Source: Pseudomonadota bacterium
Lineage (GTDB): Bacteria > Pseudomonadota > Alphaproteobacteria > Sphingomonadales > Sphingomonadaceae
Direction: 5' to 3'
Assembly (NCBI GenBank): GCA_023387085.1
Contig: JAEWIL010000032.1
Coordinates: forward strand, 1 to 21,031
DNA length: 21,031 nucleotides
The notes beneath the pieces were generated by a model. It had not been told where the DNA came from. It made no database searches and saw only the letters and a program-made list of their open reading frames with translations. The position numbers were made by a program, and so were the translations under genes. Position 1 is the first letter of the stretch, and each line of letters begins with the position of its first letter. Positions 6,176 through 13,740 of the stretch are shown here, in pieces.

Positions 6176-6736
6176 CTAGCGATGCCGCGCCTTCCAAGCG
6201 CGCACCGCCGCCAGCGTCTTTTCGATGTGGGCCTGCGGGCTACTGTCGGTGTAGCTCAGCAGGATGGTCCCGTCGGGTGCGATGACGAACGAGGTGCGGT
6301 TGGAGATCGGCGGCTGTCCCGGGCGTTTGAGCAGCGTGTCATAGGTCGCGGCGACCTTGGCGCCCGGATCGGCGGCAACGGCGAATTTGTCGCGGCATTC
6401 CGATCTGGAAAATTCGGCGACGCGATCGATATTGCCCGCGGTCACGCCGATGACGCGCGCGCCCATCCGGTTGAAGTCGCTCGTCGCTTCGGCGAACAGA
6501 TGGGCTTCGATCGTGCAGCCGGGGGTAAAGGCGGCGGGGAAGAAATAGAGCACGACCGGCCCCTTCTTCAGACTTTGCTTCAACGACAGGCCGAAGGGCT
6601 TGCCGCCCTGCGCGGCGTTCAGGGTGAAATCGGGCGCTTTGGCGCCCTTCTGCAGCGCGGCTTCTCCCCCGGTCGGAACGAGAGCGAGCAACAGGGCGGC
6701 GCCGAGCGCCATCGCAAACCTGTGTCGGATATTCAT
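6176..6736 (-). CDS. Exported peroxiredoxin (AhpC/TSA, Bcp-like)
   Basis: The protein has 186 residues and a signal peptide (MNIRHRFAMALGAALLLALVPTGGEA, cleavage near 26). A thioredoxin-fold peroxiredoxin domain follows. FFPAAFTPGCTIEAHLF holds the peroxidatic Cys74 in the TPGC motif. Arg147 in SNRTSFVI fits the conserved active-site arginine. Peroxiredoxins reduce hydrogen peroxide and organic hydroperoxides, and the signal places this one in the periplasm. Bcp-type enzymes often have a resolving Cys five residues after the first. Here that position is His79, and the only other Cys is 114. The ATG at 6736 is preceded by GGAGG 7 bp upstream. Longer in-frame extensions lack the exposed signal peptide and are not used. 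Confidence 0.92.
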   Translation of the reverse strand: MNIRHRFAMALGAALLLALVPTGGEAALQKGAKAPDFTLNAAQGGKPFGLSLKQSLKKGPVVLYFFPAAFTPGCTIEAHLFAEATSDFNRMGARVIGVTAGNIDRVAEFSRSECRDKFAVAADPGAKVAATYDTLLKRPGQPPISNRTSFVIAPDGTILLSYTDSSPQAHIEKTLAAVRAWKARHR

Positions 6737-6801
6737 CGGACGTCCTCCATCGCGATAGGCGTCGCGCCGTGGCATGAACGCGCGGCTGGGCCAGAATGGT
6801 G

Positions 6802-6818
6802 AAAAACGACGCCGTCGT
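6802..6818 (-). terminator. Possible terminator of the tRNA-Glu transcript
   Basis: Read on the minus strand, ACGAC-GGC-GTCGT forms a 5-bp stem with a 3-nt loop at 6818-6806, followed directly by a run of T. It lies about 75 bp downstream of tRNA-Glu(CTC), in the same orientation. It is also upstream of the peroxiredoxin start, so it would separate the two units. The stem is short. Confidence 0.4.
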
Positions 6819-6894
6819 CTACCGGCTATTCGCACGCCTGCCGGTGTCGGGCTGGCCAGACTGCCCCGGTCAGTGGCTAAGCCATTGATTTTTC

Positions 6895-6969
6895 TGGTGA
6901 CCCCTACGGGAATCGAACCCGTGTTTCAGCCGTGAGAGGGCCGCGTCCTGACCGCTAGACGAAGGGGCC
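6895..6969 (-). tRNA. tRNA-Glu (anticodon CTC)
   Basis: The minus strand folds as a 75-nt cloverleaf. The acceptor is GGCCCCT/AGGGGTC with discriminator A and an encoded CCA. The anticodon arm is CGGCC-CTCTCAC-GGCTG, giving anticodon CTC, and the T-arm has the GGTTCGATTCC core. It is 48 bp downstream of tRNA-Glu(TTC) and nearly identical to it outside the anticodon arm, which suggests duplication. It reads GAG codons, which dominate at this GC content. Confidence 0.95.
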
Positions 6970-7017
6970 TTGTGATCGGATAGTCCGACATCGGCGAGCC
7001 GATCGCTCGCTCCACCG

Positions 7018-7093
7018 TGGTGACCCCTACGGGACTCGAACCCGTGTTTTCGCCGTGAAAGGGCGACGTCCTAGACCGCTAGACGAAGGGGCC
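7018..7093 (-). tRNA. tRNA-Glu (anticodon TTC)
   Basis: The minus strand folds as a 76-nt cloverleaf. The acceptor is GGCCCCT/AGGGGTC with discriminator A and an encoded CCA. The anticodon arm is TCGCC-CTTTCAC-GGCGA, giving anticodon TTC, and the T-arm contains GGTTCGAGTCC. It reads GAA and, by wobble, GAG. It is the first gene of the tRNA pair and lies just downstream of a promoter-like sequence. Glu-tRNA(TTC) also feeds haem synthesis by the C5 route in many bacteria. Alphaproteobacteria mostly use the ALA synthase route, so I claim no such role here. Confidence 0.96.
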
Positions 7094-7112
7094 GTCAAAT
7101 CGGTGAAGCGGC

Positions 7113-7141
7113 GCCTTAGACGGGCGTTTCCGCGCGGTCAA
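7113..7141 (-). promoter_or_regulatory. Sigma-70-like promoter of the tRNA-Glu pair
   Basis: On the minus strand TTGACC (7141-7136) and TAAGGC (7118-7113) are separated by 17 bp. The -10 box ends 19 bp before the first base of tRNA-Glu(TTC), as expected for a tRNA transcription unit. The -35 box fits the consensus better than the -10 box. Confidence 0.55.
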
Positions 7142-7196
7142 GCGCAGGGGCGAAAATAGTGGAATGTGCCGCGCGTACCGGAGCCTGGTCGGCAAC

Positions 7197-8963
7197 CTAG
7201 TCGGCCCATGCCGCATCCTCAAGATGGAGTTCGGCCGCCGGGCGGCTGCCCCAATCGTCGCGTTTTGCGCGCCCCGCGAGCCACAGCTTGCGCCCGCGCG
7301 CGTTCAGCAGCGATTGACCGAACTCGGTCGCGGCGCTGCGGAACGCAATCGCCTTGAAGCGCGCGCCATCGTCGCCTGATACGATCAGGCGGACATGGTC
7401 GGTCCCGACGATCCCCGATTCGACGATCCGCACCGGTCCCGTCGCGACGCGCGGTGCGGGCCAGCCGGCGCCATAGGGGCCGGCGCTCTCGATCGCCTCG
7501 CACCACAGCGGATTGATCCCGCGCGGCGCGAGTACCGCGTCGATCAGCAGCGACTTGTCGCCGCTCGCGCGCTCGACGTCCGCTGCCAGCCGGTCGTTGA
7601 GGAAGGCACCCAGCGCGTCAACCTTGTCTTTCGCGACGGTCAGCCCCGCCGCCATCGCGTGGCCGCCGCCCGCGACGAGCAGCCCCGTCTCCTTTGCGGC
7701 AAGGATCGCGGCGCCAAGGTCGACGCCACTGATCGAGCGCCCCGATCCCTTACCGACGCCGTCCCCGTCCACCGCGATGACGATCGCGGGGCGGTGCAAT
7801 TTCTCTTTCAGGCGCCCCGCGACGATCCCGATCACGCCGGGATGCCAGCCCTCGCCCGCGACGATCGCGACCGGCGCGTTGCCGCAGGCGAGGCTCGCCG
7901 CGACCGCCTCGTCGAGGACCGCGGCTTCGATCGCGCGCCGTTCCTCGTTCAGCCGGTTGAGTTCGAGCGCGATGTCGGCGGCCTCCTGCGGGTCGCTGGT
8001 CGTCAGCAGCCGCACGCCGAGGTCGGACTTGCCGACACGCCCGCCGGCATTGATCCGCGGCCCGAGCGCGAAGCCCATGTCGCTCGCGGTCGGCGGCTTG
8101 GTCAGCCGTGCGGCGTCCATCAGCGCCGCCATGCCGATGTTACCCCGCCTTGCCATCACTTTCAGGCCCTGCGTCACCAGCGCGCGGTTGAAGCCGGTCA
8201 GCCGCGCGACGTCGGCGACGGTGCCGAGCGCGACAAGGTCGAGCAGCTCGATCATCGAGGGTTCGGGCCGGTCGCCGAACCAGCCCCGCGCGCGAAGCGT
8301 GCGAAGCAATGCGGCGCCGAGCAGGAAGGCGACGCCGACCGCCGCGAGATTGCCATGGATCGCGGCGTCGGCTTCTTCGTCGAGGCGATTGGGGTTCACG
8401 ACCGCGAAGGCCTCTGGCAGCGTCGTCGCGCACTGGTGGTGATCGACGACGATCACTTCGACCCCCGCGGCCTTGGCTTCGGCGATCGCATCGAACGCCT
8501 GCGCGCCGCAATCGACGGTGACAACCAGCTTCGATCCGGCCTCGCCGATCTTGACCAGCGCGGCGCCCGAGGGGCCATAGCCCTCCATCAAGCGGTCGGG
8601 GATATAGGCGCCGACAGGGACGTCGAGCGCGCGGAGGAGGCGGACGAGCAGCGCCGCCGACGTCGCGCCATCGACATCATAGTCGCCGAAGATCGTCACC
8701 GCCTCCTTGCGCTCGACGGCATCGGCCAGCCGCGCCGCGGCGGTATCCATGTCGCGGAACAGGGAGGGATCGGGCATGAAGCCACGCAGCGTCGGCGTGC
8801 GCTGGCGCTCGATATCGTCGCGCTCGACGCCGCGCGCGAGCAGCAGCTGGGTGACGAGATCGTCGGGCGCGAGACTTTCGCCGCCCATCTCCGCGCTGGT
8901 CCGGCGCCAGTGCCACGGCTGGCCAAGGATCGAACGCGTGATTCCGAGCGCCGTATCGATCAT
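7197..8963 (-). CDS. recJ: Single-stranded-DNA-specific exonuclease RecJ
   Basis: The protein has 588 residues, the usual RecJ length. The DHH phosphoesterase motifs are visible in order: FGDYDVDGATS at 92-102 with metal-binding Asp94, Asp96 and Asp98; VTVDCG with Asp151; and VVDHHQ with the DHH triad at 174-176. Downstream are GPRINAGGRVG, GSGRSISGVDL and VAGGGHAMAAG of the DHHA1 domain, then the C-terminal OB fold. RecJ degrades single-stranded DNA 5' to 3' and acts in RecFOR recombination, mismatch repair and base excision repair. The start at 8963 overlaps the stop of the upstream PH-domain gene and has GGAG about 7 bp before it. A longer open frame upstream is a shadow of that gene. Confidence 0.96.
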   Translation of the reverse strand: MIDTALGITRSILGQPWHWRRTSAEMGGESLAPDDLVTQLLLARGVERDDIERQRTPTLRGFMPDPSLFRDMDTAAARLADAVERKEAVTIFGDYDVDGATSAALLVRLLRALDVPVGAYIPDRLMEGYGPSGAALVKIGEAGSKLVVTVDCGAQAFDAIAEAKAAGVEVIVVDHHQCATTLPEAFAVVNPNRLDEEADAAIHGNLAAVGVAFLLGAALLRTLRARGWFGDRPEPSMIELLDLVALGTVADVARLTGFNRALVTQGLKVMARRGNIGMAALMDAARLTKPPTASDMGFALGPRINAGGRVGKSDLGVRLLTTSDPQEAADIALELNRLNEERRAIEAAVLDEAVAASLACGNAPVAIVAGEGWHPGVIGIVAGRLKEKLHRPAIVIAVDGDGVGKGSGRSISGVDLGAAILAAKETGLLVAGGGHAMAAGLTVAKDKVDALGAFLNDRLAADVERASGDKSLLIDAVLAPRGINPLWCEAIESAGPYGAGWPAPRVATGPVRIVESGIVGTDHVRLIVSGDDGARFKAIAFRSAATEFGQSLLNARGRKLWLAGRAKRDDWGSRPAAELHLEDAAWAD

Positions 8964-10456
8964 CGCCGTGCTCCGACATTGAGAATGCGCATCCGCAAAT
9001 CCTTCGCGGTGTCGAGCGGAATCGCCGGAATCGCGTGGGCGCCGAGCGCGCTGCCGCCGGGCACGCCGAAAACAAGCGTCGCGAGGCCGAGCGGGCGGAG
9101 GATGAAGTCGGTCTTGAGGTCGACGCTCTGCACCGAGGCATGCGGAAGCAGCGTCGTTCGCGGCTTCCAGAAGCCGCTGCGGATCGCCACCATGTCGCCG
9201 ACGTCGATCCACTGATGGAAACGCGCGCCGATCAGCGCGAACGCCGCGATCAGAACGGCCGCGACGACCGCGATCCAACCGACCGGCTGCCCGAGGAACA
9301 CCGCCACGCTGCCGCCGAGCGCCGAGCAGGCCGCGCCGACAAGGCCGCCGAGCGCGACGATATGATGGCTGTGCGACCAATGCCGGCCGGGCTCCGGTCG
9401 CTCAATCGCCACCTCGCCCAGTACCGGGTCGATCTCCGCGAGCCGGCCGAAGGGAACGACCTGATGGTCCTTTTCCTTCTCGCCGTCGCTCGCCAAACTT
9501 TGCAGCCGCAGTTCGTGCCAGCCGAAGCGCTGGCGCAGCCAGCCGGTGACGAGAATGGCCGCCTGCACACGCTTTACCGGCACCGCGACATCGGTGCGGG
9601 TGGTCAGCCCGCGCGTGCGGCGCAGCGCGCGCGGTTCGCGCGTCAGGCGGAAATTCCAGTTGGCGAAAACCATTGTCGCAATGCCGCTCGCGAAGCCGAT
9701 GAAGGCAAGCGAAATTACGGCGCCGAGCCCGGCGATCCAGCGGTGCGCGACCAGCCAGTTGTCGACGCCATAGCGTTCGGCGACGTCGAACCAGTCGACG
9801 GGGTTGAAGATGTTGAAATCGAACGGCAGCAGATTGTCGAAGAACTGCATGCTCGCGCCCACGATTGCCAGCGCGGCAAGCGAGAAGTTGAACAGGCCGG
9901 CGACGAGCAGCCGGCGCGGTCCCATCGCGAAGAGCAGCCGGTCCTCGACGACGGCCGCCGCTTCGGAGGCGTCGGCGGCGGGCGCGGCGGCCGGTTCGCT
10001 GCGATGCGCGCGGATCGTCGTGCGCAACGCTTCCGCCGCGTCCAGTCCGATCGCGTCGAGGTTCGCGTCATTCTCCTTGCCGCCGCCCGCGCCGGTTTCG
10101 AACCCGACCTTGGCAATGCCGAGCGCGCGCGCGACGAGGCCCTGTTCGATGCCGACGTCCTGGATGCGGTCGAAGGGAATGGTGCGATGCTGGCGCGACA
10201 GGACGCCGCTTTCGATGACGATTTCGTCGGCCCCGACCAGGAAGCGGAAGCGCAGCCAGTGCAGCCAGGCAAAAACGAGCGAGACGAGCAGAAAAACCAG
10301 CAGCGCCGGGACGACATAGGCCCATTTCCCGGCGATCCCGATTGCCGCGAGCGCGGGCAGAAAATTGAGCGTGCGCGGGCCCAGCTTGACGATCGACAGC
10401 GCGAGCGTCGCGGGGTGCAGCCGCTGCCAACCGGCTTCGACGTCGGCCCCGCTCAT
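8960..10456 (-). CDS. YdbT-like membrane protein with three bacterial PH (DUF304) domains
   Basis: The protein has 498 residues. Paired hydrophobic segments (about 38-68, 190-290 and 350-400) alternate with three bPH2/DUF304-type domains. Each has the family pattern of a basic stretch, SGxxxR and a helix-breaking Arg: IVIESGVLSRQHRTIPFDRIQDVGIEQG, RTRGLTTRTDVAVPVKRVQAA, and VAIRSGFWKPRTTLLPHASVQSVDLKTD. It ends with AIPAIPLDTAKDLRMRIL. In Bacillus the ydbS-ydbT pair gives resistance to certain bacteriocins; the role in proteobacteria is unknown. The ATG at 10456 overlaps the stop of the preceding YdbS-like gene and the stop overlaps recJ, so all three are translationally coupled. Confidence 0.88.
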   Translation of the reverse strand: MSGADVEAGWQRLHPATLALSIVKLGPRTLNFLPALAAIGIAGKWAYVVPALLVFLLVSLVFAWLHWLRFRFLVGADEIVIESGVLSRQHRTIPFDRIQDVGIEQGLVARALGIAKVGFETGAGGGKENDANLDAIGLDAAEALRTTIRAHRSEPAAAPAADASEAAAVVEDRLLFAMGPRRLLVAGLFNFSLAALAIVGASMQFFDNLLPFDFNIFNPVDWFDVAERYGVDNWLVAHRWIAGLGAVISLAFIGFASGIATMVFANWNFRLTREPRALRRTRGLTTRTDVAVPVKRVQAAILVTGWLRQRFGWHELRLQSLASDGEKEKDHQVVPFGRLAEIDPVLGEVAIERPEPGRHWSHSHHIVALGGLVGAACSALGGSVAVFLGQPVGWIAVVAAVLIAAFALIGARFHQWIDVGDMVAIRSGFWKPRTTLLPHASVQSVDLKTDFILRPLGLATLVFGVPGGSALGAHAIPAIPLDTAKDLRMRILNVGARR

Positions 10457-10980
10457 GCGAAGTCGGTCTGGATATGGCGGCGGATCGTCTCGCGCATCGC
10501 GGCGGCGAGGTCGGCGCGGAGGCCGGGTAGCGTCACCATGCTGTTGTGGGTGCCCGAGGTGTGGACGACGAGGTGCGACAGGCCGAACCAGCGTTCGACC
10601 GGCCCCTGCCCGACATCGATATGCTGGACGCGCACGAAGGGCACGATCGTATCGGTGCGGAACAGCCAGCCGCGCGCGACGCGGAGTTGCCCCTCGCCGA
10701 TCTTGTATCCCCAACGCGACACGCGCCGGGCCGGAACGACGACGACCGCGATGATCGCGAGCAGCCACGATGCGACGGTGAGCAGCCCGAACGGCCCCTC
10801 GATCTGCGGCATCACCAGAAAATCGACCAGCGTCGCGCCGATCGCGACCGGCAAGATGGTGAGCGCGATCGATGCGCGGACCACATGCGCATAGGCCGGG
10901 TCGACCGGATCGAGGCCTTCGCTCGCGTTGAGCGCGTCGTGCGCGAAAGGATCGGTCGGCGATGCGTCGGTGTCGGTCAT
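10453..10980 (-). CDS. YdbS-like membrane protein with one bacterial PH (DUF304) domain
   Basis: The protein has 175 residues. An N-terminal cytoplasmic tail is followed by two membrane segments (about 37-58 and 65-82) and one bPH2/DUF304 domain from about 88. The domain contains YKIGEGQLRVARGWLFRTDTIVPFVRVQHIDVGQGPVERWFGLSHLVVHTSG and then LPGLRADLAAAMRETI. This two-helix plus PH layout is that of YdbS, and the larger three-PH protein follows directly, as in ydbS-ydbT pairs elsewhere. The partners probably form a membrane complex. It starts at ATG 10980, 25 bp after the alkylsulfatase stop, so read-through from that gene is possible. No clear terminator separates them. Confidence 0.87.
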   Translation of the reverse strand: MTDTDASPTDPFAHDALNASEGLDPVDPAYAHVVRASIALTILPVAIGATLVDFLVMPQIEGPFGLLTVASWLLAIIAVVVVPARRVSRWGYKIGEGQLRVARGWLFRTDTIVPFVRVQHIDVGQGPVERWFGLSHLVVHTSGTHNSMVTLPGLRADLAAAMRETIRRHIQTDFA

Positions 10981-11005
10981 GGTCCTTCGTTAGTCGCTCG
11001 GGGCC

Positions 11006-12967
11006 TCACGGCACAACCACATTGAAGCGCGGGTCGGCCGGCGGGTGGAGCGCGAACCAGGACAGGAAGGCCATCGTGTCGCCATCGATCCTGATCGCGC
11101 CCGACTGGAGCAGCGCGGGAAACTGCGCTTGCCCCAGCATCACATCGTCGAGCGTTCGCCGGTCAATGGTGATCTTCGCCGTCGGCGCCGCGTCGGTCAC
11201 GCCATAGCGCGGGAATTCGACCCCGCCGCCGACGACCACGGACACCGCCTCCTTGCTGTCGGGCAGCACGAACTGGAACGTCCCCTTCAGCGCCGCACCC
11301 TTCGCGGCGTCAAAGCGCGTCGCGAGCGCGTCGAAGAAGACCGCGGTCGGGATCGCGCTGACAAAGCTGCGGCTCTGCCCGTTGCTTGTCCCCGCCGCGA
11401 CCTCGGTGCCGCGCAGGCTGGCAGCGGCGGCGAGATAATAGTTTCGCCACGCGCCCGACTCGGCCTGATAGCCGAGCTGGTCATAGGCCGACGCAAGCGC
11501 CGCGCGCGCCGCCTTGTTATCGGGCTGCGCGAAGACGAGCTTGTTCAAAAGCTCGGCGGCCCAGCGATAGTCCCCCGCGGCGATCGCCGCCTGGCCCGCC
11601 GCGAGCAACTTGTCGGGCCCGCCGGCGAGCGCGACATATTTGGGCGCCGACTGCTCGGGCGGCAGCGGGTTGAAATTCGCGGGATTGCCATCCCACCAGC
11701 CGAAATATCGTTGATAGGTGGCCTTCATGTCGTGGTTGAGCGTGCCATAATAGCCGCGCGTCGAAAAATCGCTGGCCTGCACCGGTGCCTCCGCGGTCTG
11801 ATCGGCGAGTTCGTGCAAGGTCGCGCCGCGGTTCGCGAGGAACAGCGTGCGGTCGTGAACATAGCGATAGGCATCGCGCTGGTTCGCGAGCAGCGCGCTC
11901 ACCTCGCCCTTGCCCCATGTCGGCCAGTGATGCGATCCCATCGCCACCTCGGCGCTGTCGCCCCATTTCAGCAGCATCGCGTCGATCACCTTCGACCAGC
12001 GCAGCGCATCGCGCACCTGCGCGCCGCGCAGCGTCAGGATATTGTGGAGGTTGTGCGTCACCACCTCGGTCGTGTGCAGCGCCTTGTACGCGGGGATGTA
12101 AAAGACGAACTCAGCGGGCGCCTCGGTCCCGCCCGCGTCCATGAAGTCGAACGCCAGCCCGTCGATCGTCAGCGTGCCGCCCTTTTCGCCGAGCGTCTCG
12201 GTCGGCTCCATATAGCCGATCGTCCCCGACGACAGCTTCGGCCCCAGCCCGGTATCGACCTGTCCGCGTGCGCCCGGCGGCAGGATCGCGCCGAACATAT
12301 AGAGCGCGCGCCGGCCCATCGCGGCGCCGGCAAGGACATTTTCCGACGTCGCTTCTTCCGAAAAACCGTGCGGCGCGATGATGCGGACCTTGCCGGCCTT
12401 CACGTCCGCCGCGTTGACGATCCCGCCAACGCCGCCGAAATGGTCGCTGTGGCTGTGGCTGAAGATTACCGCCTTGATCGGCCGTTTGCTCTCTTTCGCG
12501 CCGACCGTTGCCTCGAACAGCTTCCAGCCCGCCGCCGCGGTCTCCTCGGACAGCAGCGGATCGACGACGATCCAGCCGCTCTTGCCGCGGATGATCGTCA
12601 TCACCGAAATATCATAGCCGCGAATCTGCCAGATATTGCCCGGCACCACTTCGAACAGCCCGTGCACCGCATCGAGTCGCGCCTGCCGCCACAGCGACGG
12701 GTTCACCGTGTCGGGCGCCCTGGCTTCGTTCAGGAACGCATAGGGGCGCCGGTCCCACACCGGCTTGCCGTCCTTGCCGGGGATCAGACCGTCGGGGATC
12801 TCGGCGAGCTTGCCGCGCAAGGCATTGGCTTCGTCGCGCGGGTCGTCCAGCGGGAGGCGCTTCGCCAGTTCGGCCTGCGCGGTGCGCGTCGCATCGCTCG
12901 CATCGTCCTGCGCGAGCGCGGCAAACGGCAGGCAGCCGGCAAGCAGCAGCGTGGTCAGTCGGCGCAT
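11006..12967 (-). CDS. Exported SdsA1-like metallo-beta-lactamase-fold alkylsulfatase
   Basis: The protein has 653 residues, with a signal peptide (MRRLTTLLLAGCLPFAALAQ) and the full class III alkylsulfatase layout. This is an N-terminal metallo-beta-lactamase domain, a dimerisation helix domain from about 380, and a C-terminal SCP2-like domain from about 530. Metal ligands are visible: His171, His173, Asp175 and His176 in HSHSDHFGG, Glu282, Glu301 in HTTEVVTHNLHN, and His346 in SHHWPTWG. Their spacing agrees with Pseudomonas SdsA1. That enzyme cleaves primary alkyl sulfates such as SDS to alcohol and sulfate. The ATG at 12967 has GGGAG 6 bp upstream. ATG at 12973 would abut the ribosome-binding site. 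It is divergent from the flavodoxin-like gene. Confidence 0.93.
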   Translation of the reverse strand: MRRLTTLLLAGCLPFAALAQDDASDATRTAQAELAKRLPLDDPRDEANALRGKLAEIPDGLIPGKDGKPVWDRRPYAFLNEARAPDTVNPSLWRQARLDAVHGLFEVVPGNIWQIRGYDISVMTIIRGKSGWIVVDPLLSEETAAAGWKLFEATVGAKESKRPIKAVIFSHSHSDHFGGVGGIVNAADVKAGKVRIIAPHGFSEEATSENVLAGAAMGRRALYMFGAILPPGARGQVDTGLGPKLSSGTIGYMEPTETLGEKGGTLTIDGLAFDFMDAGGTEAPAEFVFYIPAYKALHTTEVVTHNLHNILTLRGAQVRDALRWSKVIDAMLLKWGDSAEVAMGSHHWPTWGKGEVSALLANQRDAYRYVHDRTLFLANRGATLHELADQTAEAPVQASDFSTRGYYGTLNHDMKATYQRYFGWWDGNPANFNPLPPEQSAPKYVALAGGPDKLLAAGQAAIAAGDYRWAAELLNKLVFAQPDNKAARAALASAYDQLGYQAESGAWRNYYLAAAASLRGTEVAAGTSNGQSRSFVSAIPTAVFFDALATRFDAAKGAALKGTFQFVLPDSKEAVSVVVGGGVEFPRYGVTDAAPTAKITIDRRTLDDVMLGQAQFPALLQSGAIRIDGDTMAFLSWFALHPPADPRFNVVVP

Positions 12968-13030
12968 GATCATCTCCCCCTCGTTTCGGGGCAGCTTGCG
13001 CCGCGCGCCGGCCCTTGGCAAGCATCGCTG

Positions 13031-13516
13031 ATGGACGGCGCACCGCAGCTTGCGATCATATGGCACAGCCGCACGGGCGGCAGCGAAGCGCTCGCGCGCG
13101 CGGCGGCCGAAGACGCGCCCGCCGCGATGCTGGTCGCCGCTGAAAAGGTCACCCCGGCCATGCTGCAAGCCGCCGCCGGCTATCTCTTTGTCGGCCCCGA
13201 AAATCTCGCCGCGTTGTCCGGGGCGATGAAGGAGATGTTCGACCGCTGCTATTATCCGTGCCTCGGCAAGCTCGAGGGGCGCCCCTATGCGACGATCGTC
13301 TGCGCGGGCTCCGACGGCGAGAACGCCCAGCGCCAGCTCGACCGCATCGCGACCGGCTGGCGGCTCAAGCGCGTCGCCGATCCGCTGATCGTGAACACCG
13401 CCGCGCAGACGCCCGAGGCGATCCTCGCGCCCAAGACGATTCCTGCGGATCGCCTCGCCGAAGCGCGCGAGCTTGGAGCCGCGCTTGCCGAAGGCATGGC
13501 CGCAGGGGTTTTCTGA
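13031..13516 (+). CDS. Flavodoxin-fold NAD(P)H-dependent oxidoreductase-like protein
   Basis: The protein has 161 residues with a flavodoxin-like pattern. A first beta strand leads into a phosphate loop, LAIIWHSRTGGSEALARA at about 7-24, which matches the SxTGGTE-type FMN-binding loop. YLFVGPENLAALSGAMKEMFDRCYYP follows and resembles the second flavin loop region of NADPH-dependent FMN reductases. YATIVCAGSDGENAQRQLDRIATGW comes next. There is no signal peptide. It likely binds FMN and transfers electrons or reduces quinones or small substrates; the substrate is unknown. ATG at 13031 is 63 bp from the divergent alkylsulfatase start, so the regulatory region must be short. The frame stays open far upstream, but that is antisense to the alkylsulfatase. 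Confidence 0.85.
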   Translation: MDGAPQLAIIWHSRTGGSEALARAAAEDAPAAMLVAAEKVTPAMLQAAAGYLFVGPENLAALSGAMKEMFDRCYYPCLGKLEGRPYATIVCAGSDGENAQRQLDRIATGWRLKRVADPLIVNTAAQTPEAILAPKTIPADRLAEARELGAALAEGMAAGVF

Positions 13517-13571
13517 AGATGATCGATCGCTCCGCCTAGCGGATGGGGAGCGGACGTCGCTTTACCGCCTT

Positions 13572-13664
13572 CCGTCATCCCTTGACGCGGGATCCCGCTT
13601 TTCTCTGCGAATGGACGGCTCTCGATCTCAAGCGCGACGCCGGATCAGGCCCGGGGCGACGAAG
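13572..13664. repeat. Candidate intergenic REP-like element
   Basis: A 93-bp stretch between two genes has imperfect inverted ends: CGTCATCCC at 13573-13581 against GGGGCGACG at 13653-13661, 7 of 9 matching. Inside is a perfect 12-bp palindrome, GCGGGATCCCGC, at 13587-13598. The pattern resembles the short interspersed CGTCATCCC...GGGGCGACG repeats common between genes in sphingomonad genomes. That copy-number link comes from memory and was not tested here. Confidence 0.45.
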
Positions 13665-13740
13665 AAAGGTCCGCAATCGGTCGAAAGCCGACGACCAGGA
13701 AAGCATTGCGCGCGCCGCTCTCCCGCCCCACGTTCTGCCC

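Noticed and set aside
7395..10894. Plus-strand frames of 606 and 619 codons opposite recJ and the YdbT-like gene
   Set aside because: Arg/Asp-rich antisense shadows of well-supported minus-strand genes.
11045..13030. Long plus-strand frame running into the flavodoxin-like gene
   Set aside because: This part is antisense to the alkylsulfatase, which has a signal peptide and full catalytic set. Only the part from 13031 is a gene.
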